A program made the position numbers and the translations under genes. From Paenibacillus sp. P25 (lineage in GTDB: Bacteria > Bacillota > Bacilli > Paenibacillales > NBRC-103111): DNA of 64,000 nucleotides. The stretch spans positions 6,014,001 to 6,078,000 of the forward strand of contig CP085629.1 in the NCBI GenBank assembly GCA_024704175.1, in the 5' to 3' direction. Positions 36,641 to 46,967 of the stretch are shown one piece after another. Below the pieces are notes generated by a model. That model had not been told where the DNA came from, did no database searches, and was given only the letters and a program-made list of their open reading frames with translations. The first letter of the stretch is position 1. The number at the start of each line of letters is the position of its first letter.

Positions 36641-37189
36641 ATGACAAATCTATTGGAATCGCTGGCGAATCTTCTCGGTTCCTTGATCGACGATGAGCCG
36701 AAGCCGCCTCTTCATGCCGGTGAAGTGATGGCGCTCTGGACGCTTCTGACGATCTACCAGGAAGGTCAGCTCATTTACCAAATTGCACTTAATACGACGC
36801 CGGATCAGGAGCTGAGGCATGCCGCAAAAAATGCCTTGGAGAACTCCATCGAAGCTTCAAAGCTTATTCGGGACTTCTTGATCAAGGAAGGCGTCACGCT
36901 CCCGAAAGCCTCCGAACCGAAGCCCGATTCGTCTCCCGAGAGCATTCCGCTCGGGGTTAAGTTTACGGATGAAGAACTGGCGAATTTGATCATGGGGAAA
37001 ATTTCGGCCTGCATCGCCTTATGCGGCCAAGCGCTCGCGCAGTGCCTGAGAAATGATGTCGGGTCGCTCTTGCTGCAATCGATGGGCTCCCTGCTCAAAT
37101 ACGGAACTCCCTATAAATCGCTCATGAAGAAGCGGGGCTGGCTGATCGCGCCTCCCTTTTACTACCCTCCCGGGGCAACGATGGACTAG
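36641..37189 (+). CDS. DUF3231 family protein
   Basis: Intact, 182 residues. ATG 36641 follows GGAGG at a spacing of ten bases. All-helical: LHAGEVMALWTLLTIYQEGQ, then ALENSIEASKLIRDFLIKEGVTLP, and FTDEELANLIMGKISACIAL. It ends with the family signature KKRGWLIAPPFYYPP (DUF3231 repeats end 'M..KGW...PP'). DUF3231 is a ferritin-like fold related to CotF-type coat proteins and is almost confined to spore formers. Usual members have two repeats; this has one. A sporulation role is likely but unproven. Confidence 0.75.
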   Translation: MTNLLESLANLLGSLIDDEPKPPLHAGEVMALWTLLTIYQEGQLIYQIALNTTPDQELRHAAKNALENSIEASKLIRDFLIKEGVTLPKASEPKPDSSPESIPLGVKFTDEELANLIMGKISACIALCGQALAQCLRNDVGSLLLQSMGSLLKYGTPYKSLMKKRGWLIAPPFYYPPGATMD

Positions 37190-37249
37190 CCCGGCCCCCG
37201 GTTTCCGGACCAGTCCAACGGCGGTATGCCGACTCACCTCGCCCTATAT

Positions 37250-37278
37250 TTGACTAAACGTTACAAAATAGCTATAAT
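37250..37278 (+). promoter_or_regulatory. Sigma-A promoter with embedded TetR operator
   Basis: TTGACT (37250-37255), 17 bases, TATAAT (37273-37278): a near-consensus promoter for the TetR gene. The motif ACTAAACGTTACAA fills its spacer (37253-37266). The identical 14-mer is at 38014-38027 upstream of the MFS gene. Confidence 0.75.
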
Positions 37279-37340
37279 CCTACTCAAGGCGGCTCATAGG
37301 CAGGGGAGAAGCACTACGGTTCTGGAAAGGGATGGACGGC

Positions 37341-37923
37341 ATGAGCGGCAGACCTCGCGAATTCAAAGATACTAACGTGATTGAAGCGGCCATGGAGGTG
37401 TTCTGGGAGCACGGATTCGAGGCCAGCTCCACGGAGCGGCTGTGCGAACGGACCGGGCTGGGGCGGGGTAGCCTGTACAACGCCTTCGGCAAGCAAGCAT
37501 GCCCTCTACGAGAAGGCCTTGAGGCGCTATCAGGAGCTGGGCATCCAGGGACAGGTGGAAATTCTGGAACGTCCCGGACCGGCCAAAGACCGCCTGCGCG
37601 CCTTGATGGAATGGGCGATCGATCAGGATTTCGGCGGAACGGAGCGGAAGGGCTGTCTCGCCGTCAACGCAGCGATTGAGCTCGGAGGCAAGGATGCGGC
37701 TGTGGCGCAGCTTGTCGGCGGTCATGTAGGGCGGCTAGAGAAGGCGCTGTGCCGTGTGATGGAGGAAGGGCAAGCGTCCGGTGAAATCACGTCCGGGCGT
37801 CCGCCAATGGAACTGGCCCGCTTTTTTCTAAGCGGCTACTACGGGCTTCGGGTGCTCGGCAAGGTCGTAGAGGACCGGGGGACGTTAACGGATGTGGTGG
37901 AAGGGACGCTGGCGGTACTGTGA
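37341..37923 (+). CDS. TetR/AcrR-family regulator, one frame break
   Basis: ATG 37341 (MSGRPREF) has GGAAAGGG upstream; ATG 37332 is possible. HTH: NVIEAAMEVFWEHGFEASSTERLCERTGLGRGSLYNAFGSKHALYEKAL once one A is removed from GGCAAGCAAGC at about 37488. The ligand domain has KGCLAVNAAIELGGKDAAV, the YxaF/LmrA branch. It is transcribed ahead of the MFS pump in the same direction. An identical 14-base operator at both promoters makes autorepression and pump repression the clear model. Confidence 0.87.
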
Positions 37924-38013
37924 GCAAATCGTTCACGGTACCCTGTCTCCCCCTGACGGAGGGCGTTTTTCCGCGCCTTTCATTTTACATAGGGAAGTTG
38001 CGTCCAATTTTGT

Positions 38014-38027
38014 ACTAAACGTTACAA
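38014..38027. promoter_or_regulatory. TetR operator upstream of the MFS gene
   Basis: ACTAAACGTTACAA, identical to 37253-37266 within the tetR promoter, 33 bases upstream of the MFS start. Confidence 0.7.
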
Positions 38028-38060
38028 TAATAAAGAACATTAAAAAAAGGAGTTGTTTCC

Positions 38061-39231
38061 ATGCCATTCGCGATTTATATACTGGGACTGATGATCTTTT
38101 CCATGACCACCTCCGAATTTATGGTGGCCGGCATGATGGCCTCGCTGTCATCGGAATTCGGGGTATCCATCGCCGCGATCGGCTACCTGATTTCCGCCTA
38201 TGCGGCGGGCATGATTGTCGGCGGTCCGTCGCTGACCGTCGGACTGCTGAAGCCGCCGCGCAAGCAGGCCTTCCTCACGCTGGCGTTCGTCTTCCTCGCC
38301 GGGCAGACTCTCGGTGCGCTGGCCCCCACCTATGAGGTGATGATGATCGCACGGATCATCACCGGCGTGTCCTCCGCCGCCTGCTTCGGCGTGTCGCTGG
38401 CCATCTGCTTCACTCTGGTCGGCCCCGAGTCCCGCGGCAGGGCGGCCTCCATCGTCCTTGGCGGCTTGATGGTCGCTACCGCGATCGGACTCCCCCTGGC
38501 CATGCTCTTCGACCAGTATTTCGGCTGGCGTGCCAGCTTCTGGGCGGTCGTGGTGCTGGTCCTGGTGTCGGGCCTACTCGGCCTGTTCACCATCCCGGCA
38601 TCGCCCAAACCGGAGTCGGTCCGCCTCCGGGACGAATTGGCCGCCTTCCGCGCTGGCGGCCTGTGGGCCGCCTACGCGACCAGCATGCTGATCATAGGGG
38701 CGACCTTCGCCGCCTTCAGCTACTTCTCGCCGATCCTGACCGATCTCGCGGGCTTCACGACATCGACGGTCCCGCTTCTGCTCGCGGTGTACGGCGTCGC
38801 GACCGTGATCGGCAATATCATCACCGGCCGGCTGGCCGACCGCTATATGATGCCGATTCTCGGCGTCGGCCTCCTCGCGCTGACGGCGGCCCTCACGCTC
38901 TTCGGCGTCTTCGCCCGCGAGCCCGCTCATTGCCATGGCGGCCGTGATCGTGGTCGGTTTGGCCGGGGTGCCGATGAATCCCGCCATGGCCACCCGAATC
39001 ACGCGGGTGGCGGGTACCGGGACGCTCGTGACGACGGTGCACGGCTCCATCATCAGCTTCGGGATCGTCGTCGGCTCCGCGCTTGGCGGCATGGCAATCG
39101 ACGCCGGATTCGGCCTTGCCTCTCCGCTATGGGTCGGCGCCCTGCTGGCGGTACTCGGCCTTGTTTCCCTGCTGCCTTATTTGCGGAGCAAGGAGCAAGC
39201 GGCACGGGAGCCGGAGAAGGCTAGTCTTTGA
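38061..39231 (+). CDS. MFS transporter, DHA1 (AraJ/Bmr-like), one frame break
   Basis: ATG 38061 follows AAAGGAG. FAIYILGLMIFSMTTSEFMVAGMM is the DHA1 opening, and helix 4 reads MMIARIITGVSSAACFGVSLAI. Twelve helices, about 390 residues. The frame breaks near 38930 (AREPA / MAAVIVVGLAGVPMNPAMAT). The final codons overlap the convergent ABC permease gene by 11 bases. It is the probable target of the TetR at 37341 through the shared operator, so it likely exports the inducer of that repressor. Confidence 0.87.
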
Positions 39232-40102
39232 CCGAGCCCTGCATCAGCCCTGCGATAAACTGCCTGCTGAACAAGGAGAACACGATGATGAGCGGTACGG
39301 TAGCCATCAGCGTGGCGGCCATGACCATTGAATAGTCCGTGCTATAAACCCCGTTCATGGAGGCGATCAGCATCTGGATCGTGAACCTGTCCTGCACCGA
39401 AATGACAACGAGCGGCCACAAATAATCGTTCCACGAGCCGAGGAACGTGATGATGCCGAGGGTCGCCAGAGCGGGCCGGAGCACCGGAAGCGCGACGCGC
39501 CAGTACAGGTCGAAGGAGTTACAGCCGTCGATACGCCCCGCATTGATCAGCTCGTCATGCAGCACCGAAGCCGCGTACTGCCGCATCCAGAAAATGCCGA
39601 AGGCGCTCGCCGCCCCGGGCACGATCAGCGCTTTGAAATCGTTGATCCAGCCCAGCTTCTGCATGATGATGAACTGCGGAATCAGACCGAGCCGCTGCGG
39701 CACCATCATCGTCGCCAGCAGGAAGAAGAAGAGATAAGACTTGCCCGGAAAATCGAATTTGGCAAAGGCGAAGCCCGCCATGGAGCAGAAGAACAGCACC
39801 AGCGGCGTATGCGTCCCCGCCACGAACAGGCTGTTGCCGAACGACCGGAAGAAGCCGACATGATCGAGCACTTTGCCGATATTGACGAGCAGCTGGTCGC
39901 TCGGCACAAACCGCGGAGGGAAGCGGAACATATCCGCCGTGGTGGCCGTCGACATCACGAATAGCCAGTAGAACGGGAACAGCGAAAGCACCGCACCGAT
40001 CAGCATGCCGATGTGAATCAGGAATGTGCCGGGTTTCCTCGAGCGTTTCGTAGACGATACCGCCTTAACCGTGCCGATGGATGAAGAAGCTGTGCGCATC
40101 AT
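39221..40102 (-). CDS. Carbohydrate ABC transporter permease, CUT1 family, MalG/AraQ-like
   Basis: Intact, 293 residues, six membrane helices (FLIHIGMLIGAVLSLFPFYWLFVM; YLFFFLLATMMVPQRLGLIPQF...). The ATPase-contact EAA loop reads ELINAGRIDGCNSFDLYWRVALPVLRPALATLGI. MVPQ before the loop is typical of the MalG-side permease. The ATG overlaps the stop of the other permease by four bases. No ATPase gene is present, which is normal for CUT1 systems that share one MsmX-type ATPase. Confidence 0.93.
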   Translation of the reverse strand: MMRTASSSIGTVKAVSSTKRSRKPGTFLIHIGMLIGAVLSLFPFYWLFVMSTATTADMFRFPPRFVPSDQLLVNIGKVLDHVGFFRSFGNSLFVAGTHTPLVLFFCSMAGFAFAKFDFPGKSYLFFFLLATMMVPQRLGLIPQFIIMQKLGWINDFKALIVPGAASAFGIFWMRQYAASVLHDELINAGRIDGCNSFDLYWRVALPVLRPALATLGIITFLGSWNDYLWPLVVISVQDRFTIQMLIASMNGVYSTDYSMVMAATLMATVPLIIVFSLFSRQFIAGLMQGSVKD

Positions 40103-40981
40103 ACGCCCTCCCCTCTGGAGACGAATTTCCAGTTGATGAACGAGAAGACGCCGATGATCAGGAACAGCATCCAGGCAATGGCCGAAGCGTAGCCGAACAG
40201 CTGGTTGCCGAACGCCTGGTTGTACAGGTACAGCACGAGCGTCAGCCCGCCCTTGGTGGAGCCTCCGGTATTGCCGACGAGAATAAGCGGCTCCGTGAAC
40301 AGCTGCATGCCGCCGATTGTGGACAGAATGACCGTGAACAAAATGATCGGTCGCAGCGGCGGCAGGGTGATGCTGAAGAACTGCTGACTGCGGTTCGCCC
40401 CGTCGATCGTAGCCGCTTCATACAGGTCATGCGGAATCGACTGCGGCCCCGCCAAATAAATAATGGCGTTATAGCCCGTCCAGCGCCAGATGACCATCAG
40501 CGAGATCGCCACCTTCACCCAGAACGGATCGCTCGTCCATTCGATGCGGGGCAGCCCCACCGCCTGCAGCAGGCCGTTGATGAGCCCGAACTGGTCGCCG
40601 AAGAAGGAGCCGAAGATGATCGCCACCGCGACGATCGACGTAATGTTCGGAAGAAAATAGACCGCCCGGTAAAAGTCCTTGAACCGCATGAACGCCGCGT
40701 TCAGCAGGAAGGCGACGACCAGCGCCGCGAACAGGTCGCGGCACGGTGGACAGAAACCAGATCACGAACGTGTTGCCGACCGATTTCCAGAAATCCGGAT
40801 CGTCCGTCAGCAAATTGCGGAAATTGCGGAGCCCTACGAATTCCATCGGCCCGAGACCGTCCCACGCGTGGAAGGCCAGATACAGCGAGAACAGAATCGG
40901 GAACAGGCCGAAGACGATAAACAAAATATAAAAAGGCGAGATCATCGCGTAAGGTGCCAAATACGCCTTGAACCCTCTCAT
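40099..40981 (-). CDS. Carbohydrate ABC transporter permease, CUT1 family, MalF/LplB-like, one frame break
   Basis: ATG 40981 follows GGAGGTGG. KAYLAPYAMISPFYILFIVFGLFPILFSLYLAF is the conserved first helix, and the EAA loop is DLYEAATIDGANRSQQFFSITLPPLRPIILF. The frame breaks near 40738 between WFLSTVP and the second helix. Six helices, about 295 residues. It forms the heterodimeric channel with the permease 39221-40102 and receives sugar from the lipoprotein 41060-42370. Confidence 0.9.
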
Positions 40982-41059
40982 CAGTCCACCTCCTACCTTG
41001 ATGCCTGTTTTTTCGAAAGGGCCATTTCGGCTAGCGAAACGGCCCTCCCTTGTATAGGT

Positions 41060-42370
41060 TTATTTATTTTTCAGCTTGGCCTTGGCTTTCTCGACGAGCG
41101 CCCAGAATTCTTTCTCCGGATCCTTGGTCTTATCAACCGCCACCGCCTGCATGCCGTCGCTGATAATATCCTCCACCGTTTGGTAGTTCGGGCCTTTCCG
41201 CTGCACCTTCACGTCCTTGGCCACCTCGGAGTACAGTACGCCGAGCTTCTGATTGCCCCAGAATTCGTAGCCGGTTTCCGTGAACGCTTTATCGCCGTAT
41301 ACCGAAGGCGTGGACGGGAAGTTACCGGAAATCTTGAACACCTCGAGCTGCTCCGGCGGCGAAATCAGCCAGCTGATCGCCGTGTAGGCTTCCTTGGCGT
41401 ATTTCGACTCCTTCGGAATGAGCAGGAACGATCCGCCCATGTTGCCGGTGCCTTCCGGGATTTTGGCTGCGCGCCATTTGCCCTTCGTGTCCGGCGCCCG
41501 GGTTTCCACATGGCCTCTGCCCCAAGCGGCGGAGATGTAAGTCGCAATCTTGCCGGAGTTGAGCGCCGCGGAATATTCCTGCAGTGCGTTTTTCTGGTCG
41601 TACGTCGCCGCGATGCCCATTTCGCGGGCTTTTTTATAATAATCCAGCGCTTTCTTGATTTGCGGGTTGGTATCGATGATCAGCTTGTCGTCCTTATCGA
41701 AGTACAGCTCGTTGCCCTGGTCGCGGATCGCGCCGTACAGCTCATAAGGATTGGACAGAATGTCGGCTCCCGTTTTCTCCTTCAGCGTCTTGCCGGCGGC
41801 GAGGAAGTCGTCCCAGTTCTTGATCTTGGCCGCTACGTCGTTCGGCTCGGAAGGAAGACCGGCCTGCTGGAACAGGTCCTGCCGGTAATACAGCACCATC
41901 GGACCGATGTCCGTCGGCGACTCGAGCCGCTTGTCGCCCACCATGGACTGCTTCCATTTCCATTCCAGATAATCCTTGGCCAAATCTTTGGCTCCGAAAT
42001 CGTTGAGGTTATAGAATTTGTCCGGATATTTCAGGAACTGATCCAGCTGCGAAATGTCGATCATCGCGATATCCGGGGCTCCCGAGCCCGCCGACATGGC
42101 GGTCAGCGGCTTCTTGTGCGCATCCTCCCATTTGTAAATTTGCGGTACAATTTCAATGTTCGGATGTGTGCGGTTGAACTCCGGAATAATTTTCTCGAAC
42201 GACGCCCCCTGCCAGAACCACATCTGCAGTTGAACCTTCTTGCTATCGCTTGGTTTTGCATCGGTTTTCGCCGCGCCTTGGGTCCCTCCGCCGCCGCTGC
42301 AGGCACTAAGAAGAAGCAGGAAGGAAACCAAAAGCAGGAATACGGCTTTACGCTTCGGCACCCTTGTCAT
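41060..42370 (-). CDS. Extracellular solute-binding lipoprotein, family 1
   Basis: Intact, 436 residues. Signal peptide with lipobox LLLLSACSGG (Cys 24). SBP_bac_1 fold: VQLQMWFWQGASFEKIIPEFNRTHPNI, then AGSGAPDIAMIDISQLDQF and KESKYAKEAYTAISWLISPPEQLEVFKISG. It captures an oligosaccharide outside the membrane for the two permeases downstream. Its sequence is similar in layout to the second binding-protein-like gene at 43662 (both keep the 'LDQFxKYPDKFYNL/ FYNLYAYGD' region). The two may recognise the same ligand, one for transport and one for sensing. Confidence 0.92.
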   Translation of the reverse strand: MTRVPKRKAVFLLLVSFLLLLSACSGGGGTQGAAKTDAKPSDSKKVQLQMWFWQGASFEKIIPEFNRTHPNIEIVPQIYKWEDAHKKPLTAMSAGSGAPDIAMIDISQLDQFLKYPDKFYNLNDFGAKDLAKDYLEWKWKQSMVGDKRLESPTDIGPMVLYYRQDLFQQAGLPSEPNDVAAKIKNWDDFLAAGKTLKEKTGADILSNPYELYGAIRDQGNELYFDKDDKLIIDTNPQIKKALDYYKKAREMGIAATYDQKNALQEYSAALNSGKIATYISAAWGRGHVETRAPDTKGKWRAAKIPEGTGNMGGSFLLIPKESKYAKEAYTAISWLISPPEQLEVFKISGNFPSTPSVYGDKAFTETGYEFWGNQKLGVLYSEVAKDVKVQRKGPNYQTVEDIISDGMQAVAVDKTKDPEKEFWALVEKAKAKLKNK

Positions 42371-42482
42371 CTATGAACGCTCCCTTCTGATTTTCGGACT
42401 CCAAAGAAAGCCCTTACAAGTAGTATAGACAAGGACCTGTTCCCGGGGATAGATAACGAATCTTCGATTTCTTGCACTTATG

Positions 42483-43659
42483 TTAGAAAGGTTCGGCGGA
42501 GGTCCGGTAATCGCCCGGGGCCATACCGACGAACGTCTTGAAAATCCGGCTGAAATAAGCCGGGTCCTTGTATCCCGCCCTTTCGCATACTTCGTAAATC
42601 TTCAGGTTCGTTTCCCTCAGCAGGCGCTTGGCCTCCGTCAGGCGGTGCTGGGTCAGATACTGCGTGTAGGTGAGCCCGATTTCCTGATGGAACAAATTGC
42701 TCAAATAGTTCGCGTTCACTTGATGCTGCTGGGCGAATTCGGACAGGCTCGCCTCCTCCGCATACGCCTTGTGCACATAGCCGAGAAGCGCTCTGATGAT
42801 CGGCGACAGCGATTTTCCTGTCTCCTTCCTCGTAATCTCCGTGAAGCCCAGGCTCATCATGCTGCGGATATACATCAGGCCGAGATCCTGGATTTCCTTC
42901 GTACAGCCGCCGTAGCCGATTTTGACCTCGATGCGCGGACCGCTCCTCCATCCACTGGGACGTCTCCTGGACCTGCCGTTCCCAGGCCTCCTGGTCGTAG
43001 TTCTCCGTGAACAGCACCACCGTGATCAAGCGGTCTTCCAGACAAACCGCCGCCGTTCCGAGACGGCTGAACGATTCATGGGCGCATTCCCGGATAAAAT
43101 ACCGCACGGGCGCTTCTCCCAGCGAACGCAGATCCTTGGTGGAGAAGGAAACCAGCATGATCTTCTCGTACGGCGGGATGAGCCCCGCGTCGAAGGTCGG
43201 CACCGGCACCCCGTGAAGCAGGTCGTGCATGCGCTTCTCCAGCAGGGCGCGCTGGCGGATCCGCATCACCTGCTCGGATTCGAGCCGCCGGCGGTGCTTT
43301 TCGAAGGAGGCGTCATAGATTTCGCGCAGCTTTTCCTTGGACAGCGGCTTCAGCAGATAGGCCGCGACCTGATGCTGCATCGCCTTCATCGCATAGTCGA
43401 ATTCCGCATGGCCCGTCAGCACGTACACATCGGTCTCCGGCGAACGGCTCCGGACATATTCGGCGAGCTGCAGACCGTCGGCCGCCGGCATCCGGATATC
43501 CGTGATGACCAGCTCGACCCTCCGCTTGTCCAGGATATTCATCGCCTCTACCCCGTCGGAGGCATCCAGCACTTCGCCTACCCCTTCAAACCGGGCCAGC
43601 GTCCGGCACACCGGCATGCGCACATTGGATTCATCGTCGACTACCAGAACCGTAAACAT
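42483..43659 (-). CDS. YesN-type response regulator (receiver plus AraC HTH), one frame break
   Basis: ATG 43659 follows AAGGAGGCGG. Receiver: VLVVDDESNVRMP, phospho-Asp in LVITDIRMPAADG, Thr in VYVLTGHAEF, Lys in YLLKPLSKEK. The middle region is characteristic of YesN proteins. The frame breaks near 42935. The C-terminal AraC domain reads VHKAYAEEASLSEFAQQHQVNANYLSNLFHQEIGLTYTQYL and IYEVCERAGYKDPAYFSRIFK. It follows the binding-protein-like gene without a gap and precedes the sugar ABC genes, its obvious targets. Confidence 0.88.
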
Positions 43660-43661
43660 CG

Positions 43662-44953
43662 TCAATCCGCCTCCTTGTTTCTTTCATGGAAATCGCGGAC
43701 AATTCCTTCCCAAGTCCGGTCCGGATCCGCACCGTCCGATTCGACCCGCCGGAGCCCGTCCCGGATCATCCGCTCGATCGGAGCATAGTCGTAATCGTCG
43801 TAAGCCGCTTTGTAGCGTACCGCCGTATAAGAGTAAATCTGTCCCACCGGGGCCCCGCTGAAAAAGGATCGCGCACCTCCAGAAAATCCCTGGACGAGTA
43901 AGATTCCGGCGTCGACGGGAAGCTTCCAGTCGCCGATGAACCCGGCGAGTGCTGCTTCGGCGCGGTCAGCCACCGCGCCAGCTCGTAGGCCGCACGCGGG
44001 TTGCGGCTTGTGGAGGGAACCGCCAAATACGTGCCCGTCCAGTTGGACGGCAGGCCGGGGGCGCGGGCCAGATCCCATTTGCCGGCAGTGGCGGGGGCAT
44101 TCTTCTTGATCATGCCGTGCAGCCAGGAAGGCGCCAGGACGACGGCGAATTTGCCGTTCACCGCCCCTTCCGCCCAGGCGGAGGTCTGGGAAGGAAGCCC
44201 CGCGTTCAGCCCGAGCCGCTGGAACCGGATCGCCCGGTCCCACGCTTCCTTCACACGCGGATCGAGTTCGTGCTCCGGCGTCACGTAACGGCCGTCATAC
44301 TGGTTGAAGCAGCTTAAGAACACATTCGTCAGATTGTCGACGAGCGCTGTGCCCAGCCGCTCCTTCAGGGCGAGCCCGGCCCGCTCCAAAGCGTCCCAAT
44401 CGTCCAGATAAGACGCCACCTCTTCCCTGTCAACCGGCAGTCCCGCCGCCCGGAACAGCTCGGGACGGTACGCGAGCGCCACCGGCCCGATGCTCACCGG
44501 CATGGCGTACAGGAACCCGCCGTCCTTGCTTTCCGCCTGCCGCCATTTCCAATCCAAAAAGTGGACCCGTTCGTCGCCGTAGGCGTACAGGTTGTAAAAT
44601 TCCTTTTGGAAGCGTTTCAACTTATTGAGCTGTGAATCTTCCAGCAGGACCAGGTCGGGCGAATCCGCCTTCGTGGCGAGAGCCGTCATCAGGCTGGGCA
44701 GCACGTCGTCGAACTGGAACGCCACGATTTCGACATCCACGTCGGGCAGCTCCGCCGCATATTTCTTGATCAGCGGCTCCAGTCCGCTTCCCGGCGACAG
44801 CCAAATGCGCAGCGTTGTCGGGGGCGGCGCGCTTGTCACACCGGGAAGGGCAACTTCGGGAGAGCAGGAGCTCTGCAGCACAAGCGGCGTAAGCAGGATC
44901 AGCCTAAGCCCCCGCCGGATCCATACAGGTCCTGTGTTAAGCGGCGCCATCAT
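43662..44953 (-). CDS. Binding-protein-like protein encoded between kinase and regulator, frame breaks at 3' end
   Basis: It starts at ATG 44953, overlapping the kinase stop by 17 bases. A hydrophobic leader ends near LVLQSSCSPEV, a weak lipobox (Cys 30). Then SBP_bac_1 features: LRIWLSPGSGLEPLIKKYAAELPDV, DSPDLVLLEDSQLNKLKRF, VSIGPVALAYRPELFRAAGLP and NPRAAYELARWLTAPKQHSP. At least two breaks near 43905 and 43860; the true end is VRDFHERNKEAD at 43662. Because it sits inside the kinase-regulator operon, I infer it presents sugar to the kinase rather than to the permeases, as periplasmic-type partners do in three-component systems. Confidence 0.75.
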
Positions 44954-46759
44954 CTCCTTTCCTGGCCGTCACGGCGGGCCCGTGATCCGGCGATGCAACG
45001 GGCAGCGACAGCTCCACCTGCAGCCCGCCGAGCGGGCTCTGGGACAGGCGGAGGCCATAAGCCGCACCGAAGAACGCCTGCAGCCGCTTATGCAGATTGC
45101 TGAGTCCAATGCCGCGTCCCGGCTTCTCGAATTCCTTCTCCCGGTGGATCGCCGATTCGAGCGAACGCAGGGCCTCGGGCGCCATGCCGGTGCCGTTATC
45201 CTCTACGGAGCACAGCGACCGGCGTTCCTGCCGGTAAATCCGCACCCGGATGCGCCAATCCCCCTCGGCTTTCTGCTCAAGCCCGTGATGGAACGCATTC
45301 TCGACGAGCGGCTGCAGCATCAGCCGGATCACCTTCTGCTGCTCCAGGCCTTCCTCCACCTCGATGCTGACGCTGAACCTCTCGCCGTACCGGGCCCGCT
45401 GCAGCAGCAAATACCGGTCGAGCTGCGCCAGATCCTCTCCGAGCGTCACGAGCTCCGTCGACGGGTGCACGCTGTAGCGGAGCGACTCGCTGAGTGCGAG
45501 CGTCATTTCCTGCGCCTTCTCCGGCCGTTCGTCCTCGATCGTCCAATAGATCAGGTTGAGCGAGTTATACAGGAAATGCGGCCGGAACTGGGCCTTCAGC
45601 GCGACGAGCTGGGCCCGCTGCGCGCTGATCTGCTGCTCCGATAGGCGCCCCACGACTTCCTCCAGCTCCATGACCATCGCATTGTAGGTGGCGTACAGCC
45701 GCGTGATCTCGCGGCTCGCGAACGGCCGGTCGATCGGCCGGATCCCGTCCCTGCGGATCTGTTTCATCCCGTCCGCCAGGTCGCCGGATCGGCTTCGTCA
45801 GGGTCCAGGTGAAATAAGCGACCAGCGCCAGGGCGATAACAATGCCGACGCCCATCGTGAGCAGGGCATGCGCCCACATCTGCGTGGCGTCGCTGTACAC
45901 CGTCTCCGGCTTAAAGTAGGCGATCGTCGTCCAGCCGCTGTAGGACGATTTGGCAAAGGTCACGAACACGCGCTTCTGATCGACCCGGGTCGTCCATTCG
46001 AAGAAAGGCTGGGCCATCCCGGCGAATTTGGAATACAAGCCGACATCGGCGAAAGTCCCGATTTCCCGCGGCTCCGTGGAATACACGATGTTGCCGATCG
46101 AATCCATCACCTGCACCTTCCGCTCGATGCGCTGGCCGGTCTCACCGATGATCCGGTTGATCTTCTCCACCGGAAAGACGACGAACTCATCTCCCAGCGC
46201 CGTCAGCCGTTCCGGGTCCTTCAGCCTTCTCGCCCCGATGATCGCCGGAATTTCCCCGTCGCGCCATGCCGGGCCGTACACCCAGAGCATGTGCCCGTCC
46301 AAGGCCTCCATCTTGCTGTACCAGGTGGCGGTGTTGCCGATGTCATCGGCCTTCCTCCAGAACAGCTGAAGCGATTCGTTCGACGAATAAGCGCGGCCTT
46401 CGCGGTCGAACAGATGGATCAGCATGTCTCCGGCGATATAGCGGATTTTCTCCGCCAGATAGCGGTTCATTTCAACCGGCGCTTGCCCTTCGGGGCCCGG
46501 TGAAGGCGTTTTCAGGGCGGACTGCACCTTCTCATCGTAAGCAATCATTTGCGAGACCTGGTCATACTGGCGCAGCAAAGACGTCAATTTTGGCCGACAG
46601 CTGTTCGACGGATTCCTGGGTGTAGCCTGCGGTACGGTTCAATACGATTTGCGAGGTTAAGCGGTAATTGAGCAGATTGGTCAGCGCGATGGCCAGGGCG
46701 GCAATGAGGAACATCCCGGCCAGCAGTTGGACGAAGATCGGAATGGGGCGGCGCAGCAC
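44937..46759 (-). CDS. YesM-type sensor histidine kinase, two frame breaks
   Basis: GTG 46759 follows GAGGTGAG. N-terminal helix FVQLLAGMFLIAALAIALTNLL, an extracellular dCache-like region of about 230 residues, a second helix ALLTMGVGIVIALALVAYFTWTL and a HAMP. Then the His_kinase box LKAQFRPHFLYNSLNLIYWTI (phospho-His in PHFLYN) and the ATPase LQPLVENAFHHGLEQ, DNGTGM, GIGLSNLHKRL. Breaks near 46575 and 45780. YesM kinases sense extracellular sugars and pair with YesN regulators. It is the first gene of the operon HK, binding protein, RR, SBP, permease, permease. Confidence 0.9.
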
Positions 46760-46945
46760 GAAGGCTCACCTCGTTTCGTCAGTGGGATGGGCTGGTGTCA
46801 AATGATTGTTTTGGTTAAATAAAATTCTACCCGCCGACAAATTCCCCTCCCTTCCCCCGGAAAAATCCGACCATAGACCTAGCAAGCGACGAATCTCGGC
46901 ATTTTCCTGCAAAATTCGGCTCTTGGGACGGAAACGCAATCAGCA

Positions 46946-46967
46946 AATAACCCCTCCGGAGAGGGGC
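46946..46967 (-). terminator. Hairpin after the first CBO0543-type gene
   Basis: CCCCTC-TCCG-GAGGGG on the minus strand followed by TTATTT, touching the stop codon. A modest terminator. Confidence 0.5.
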
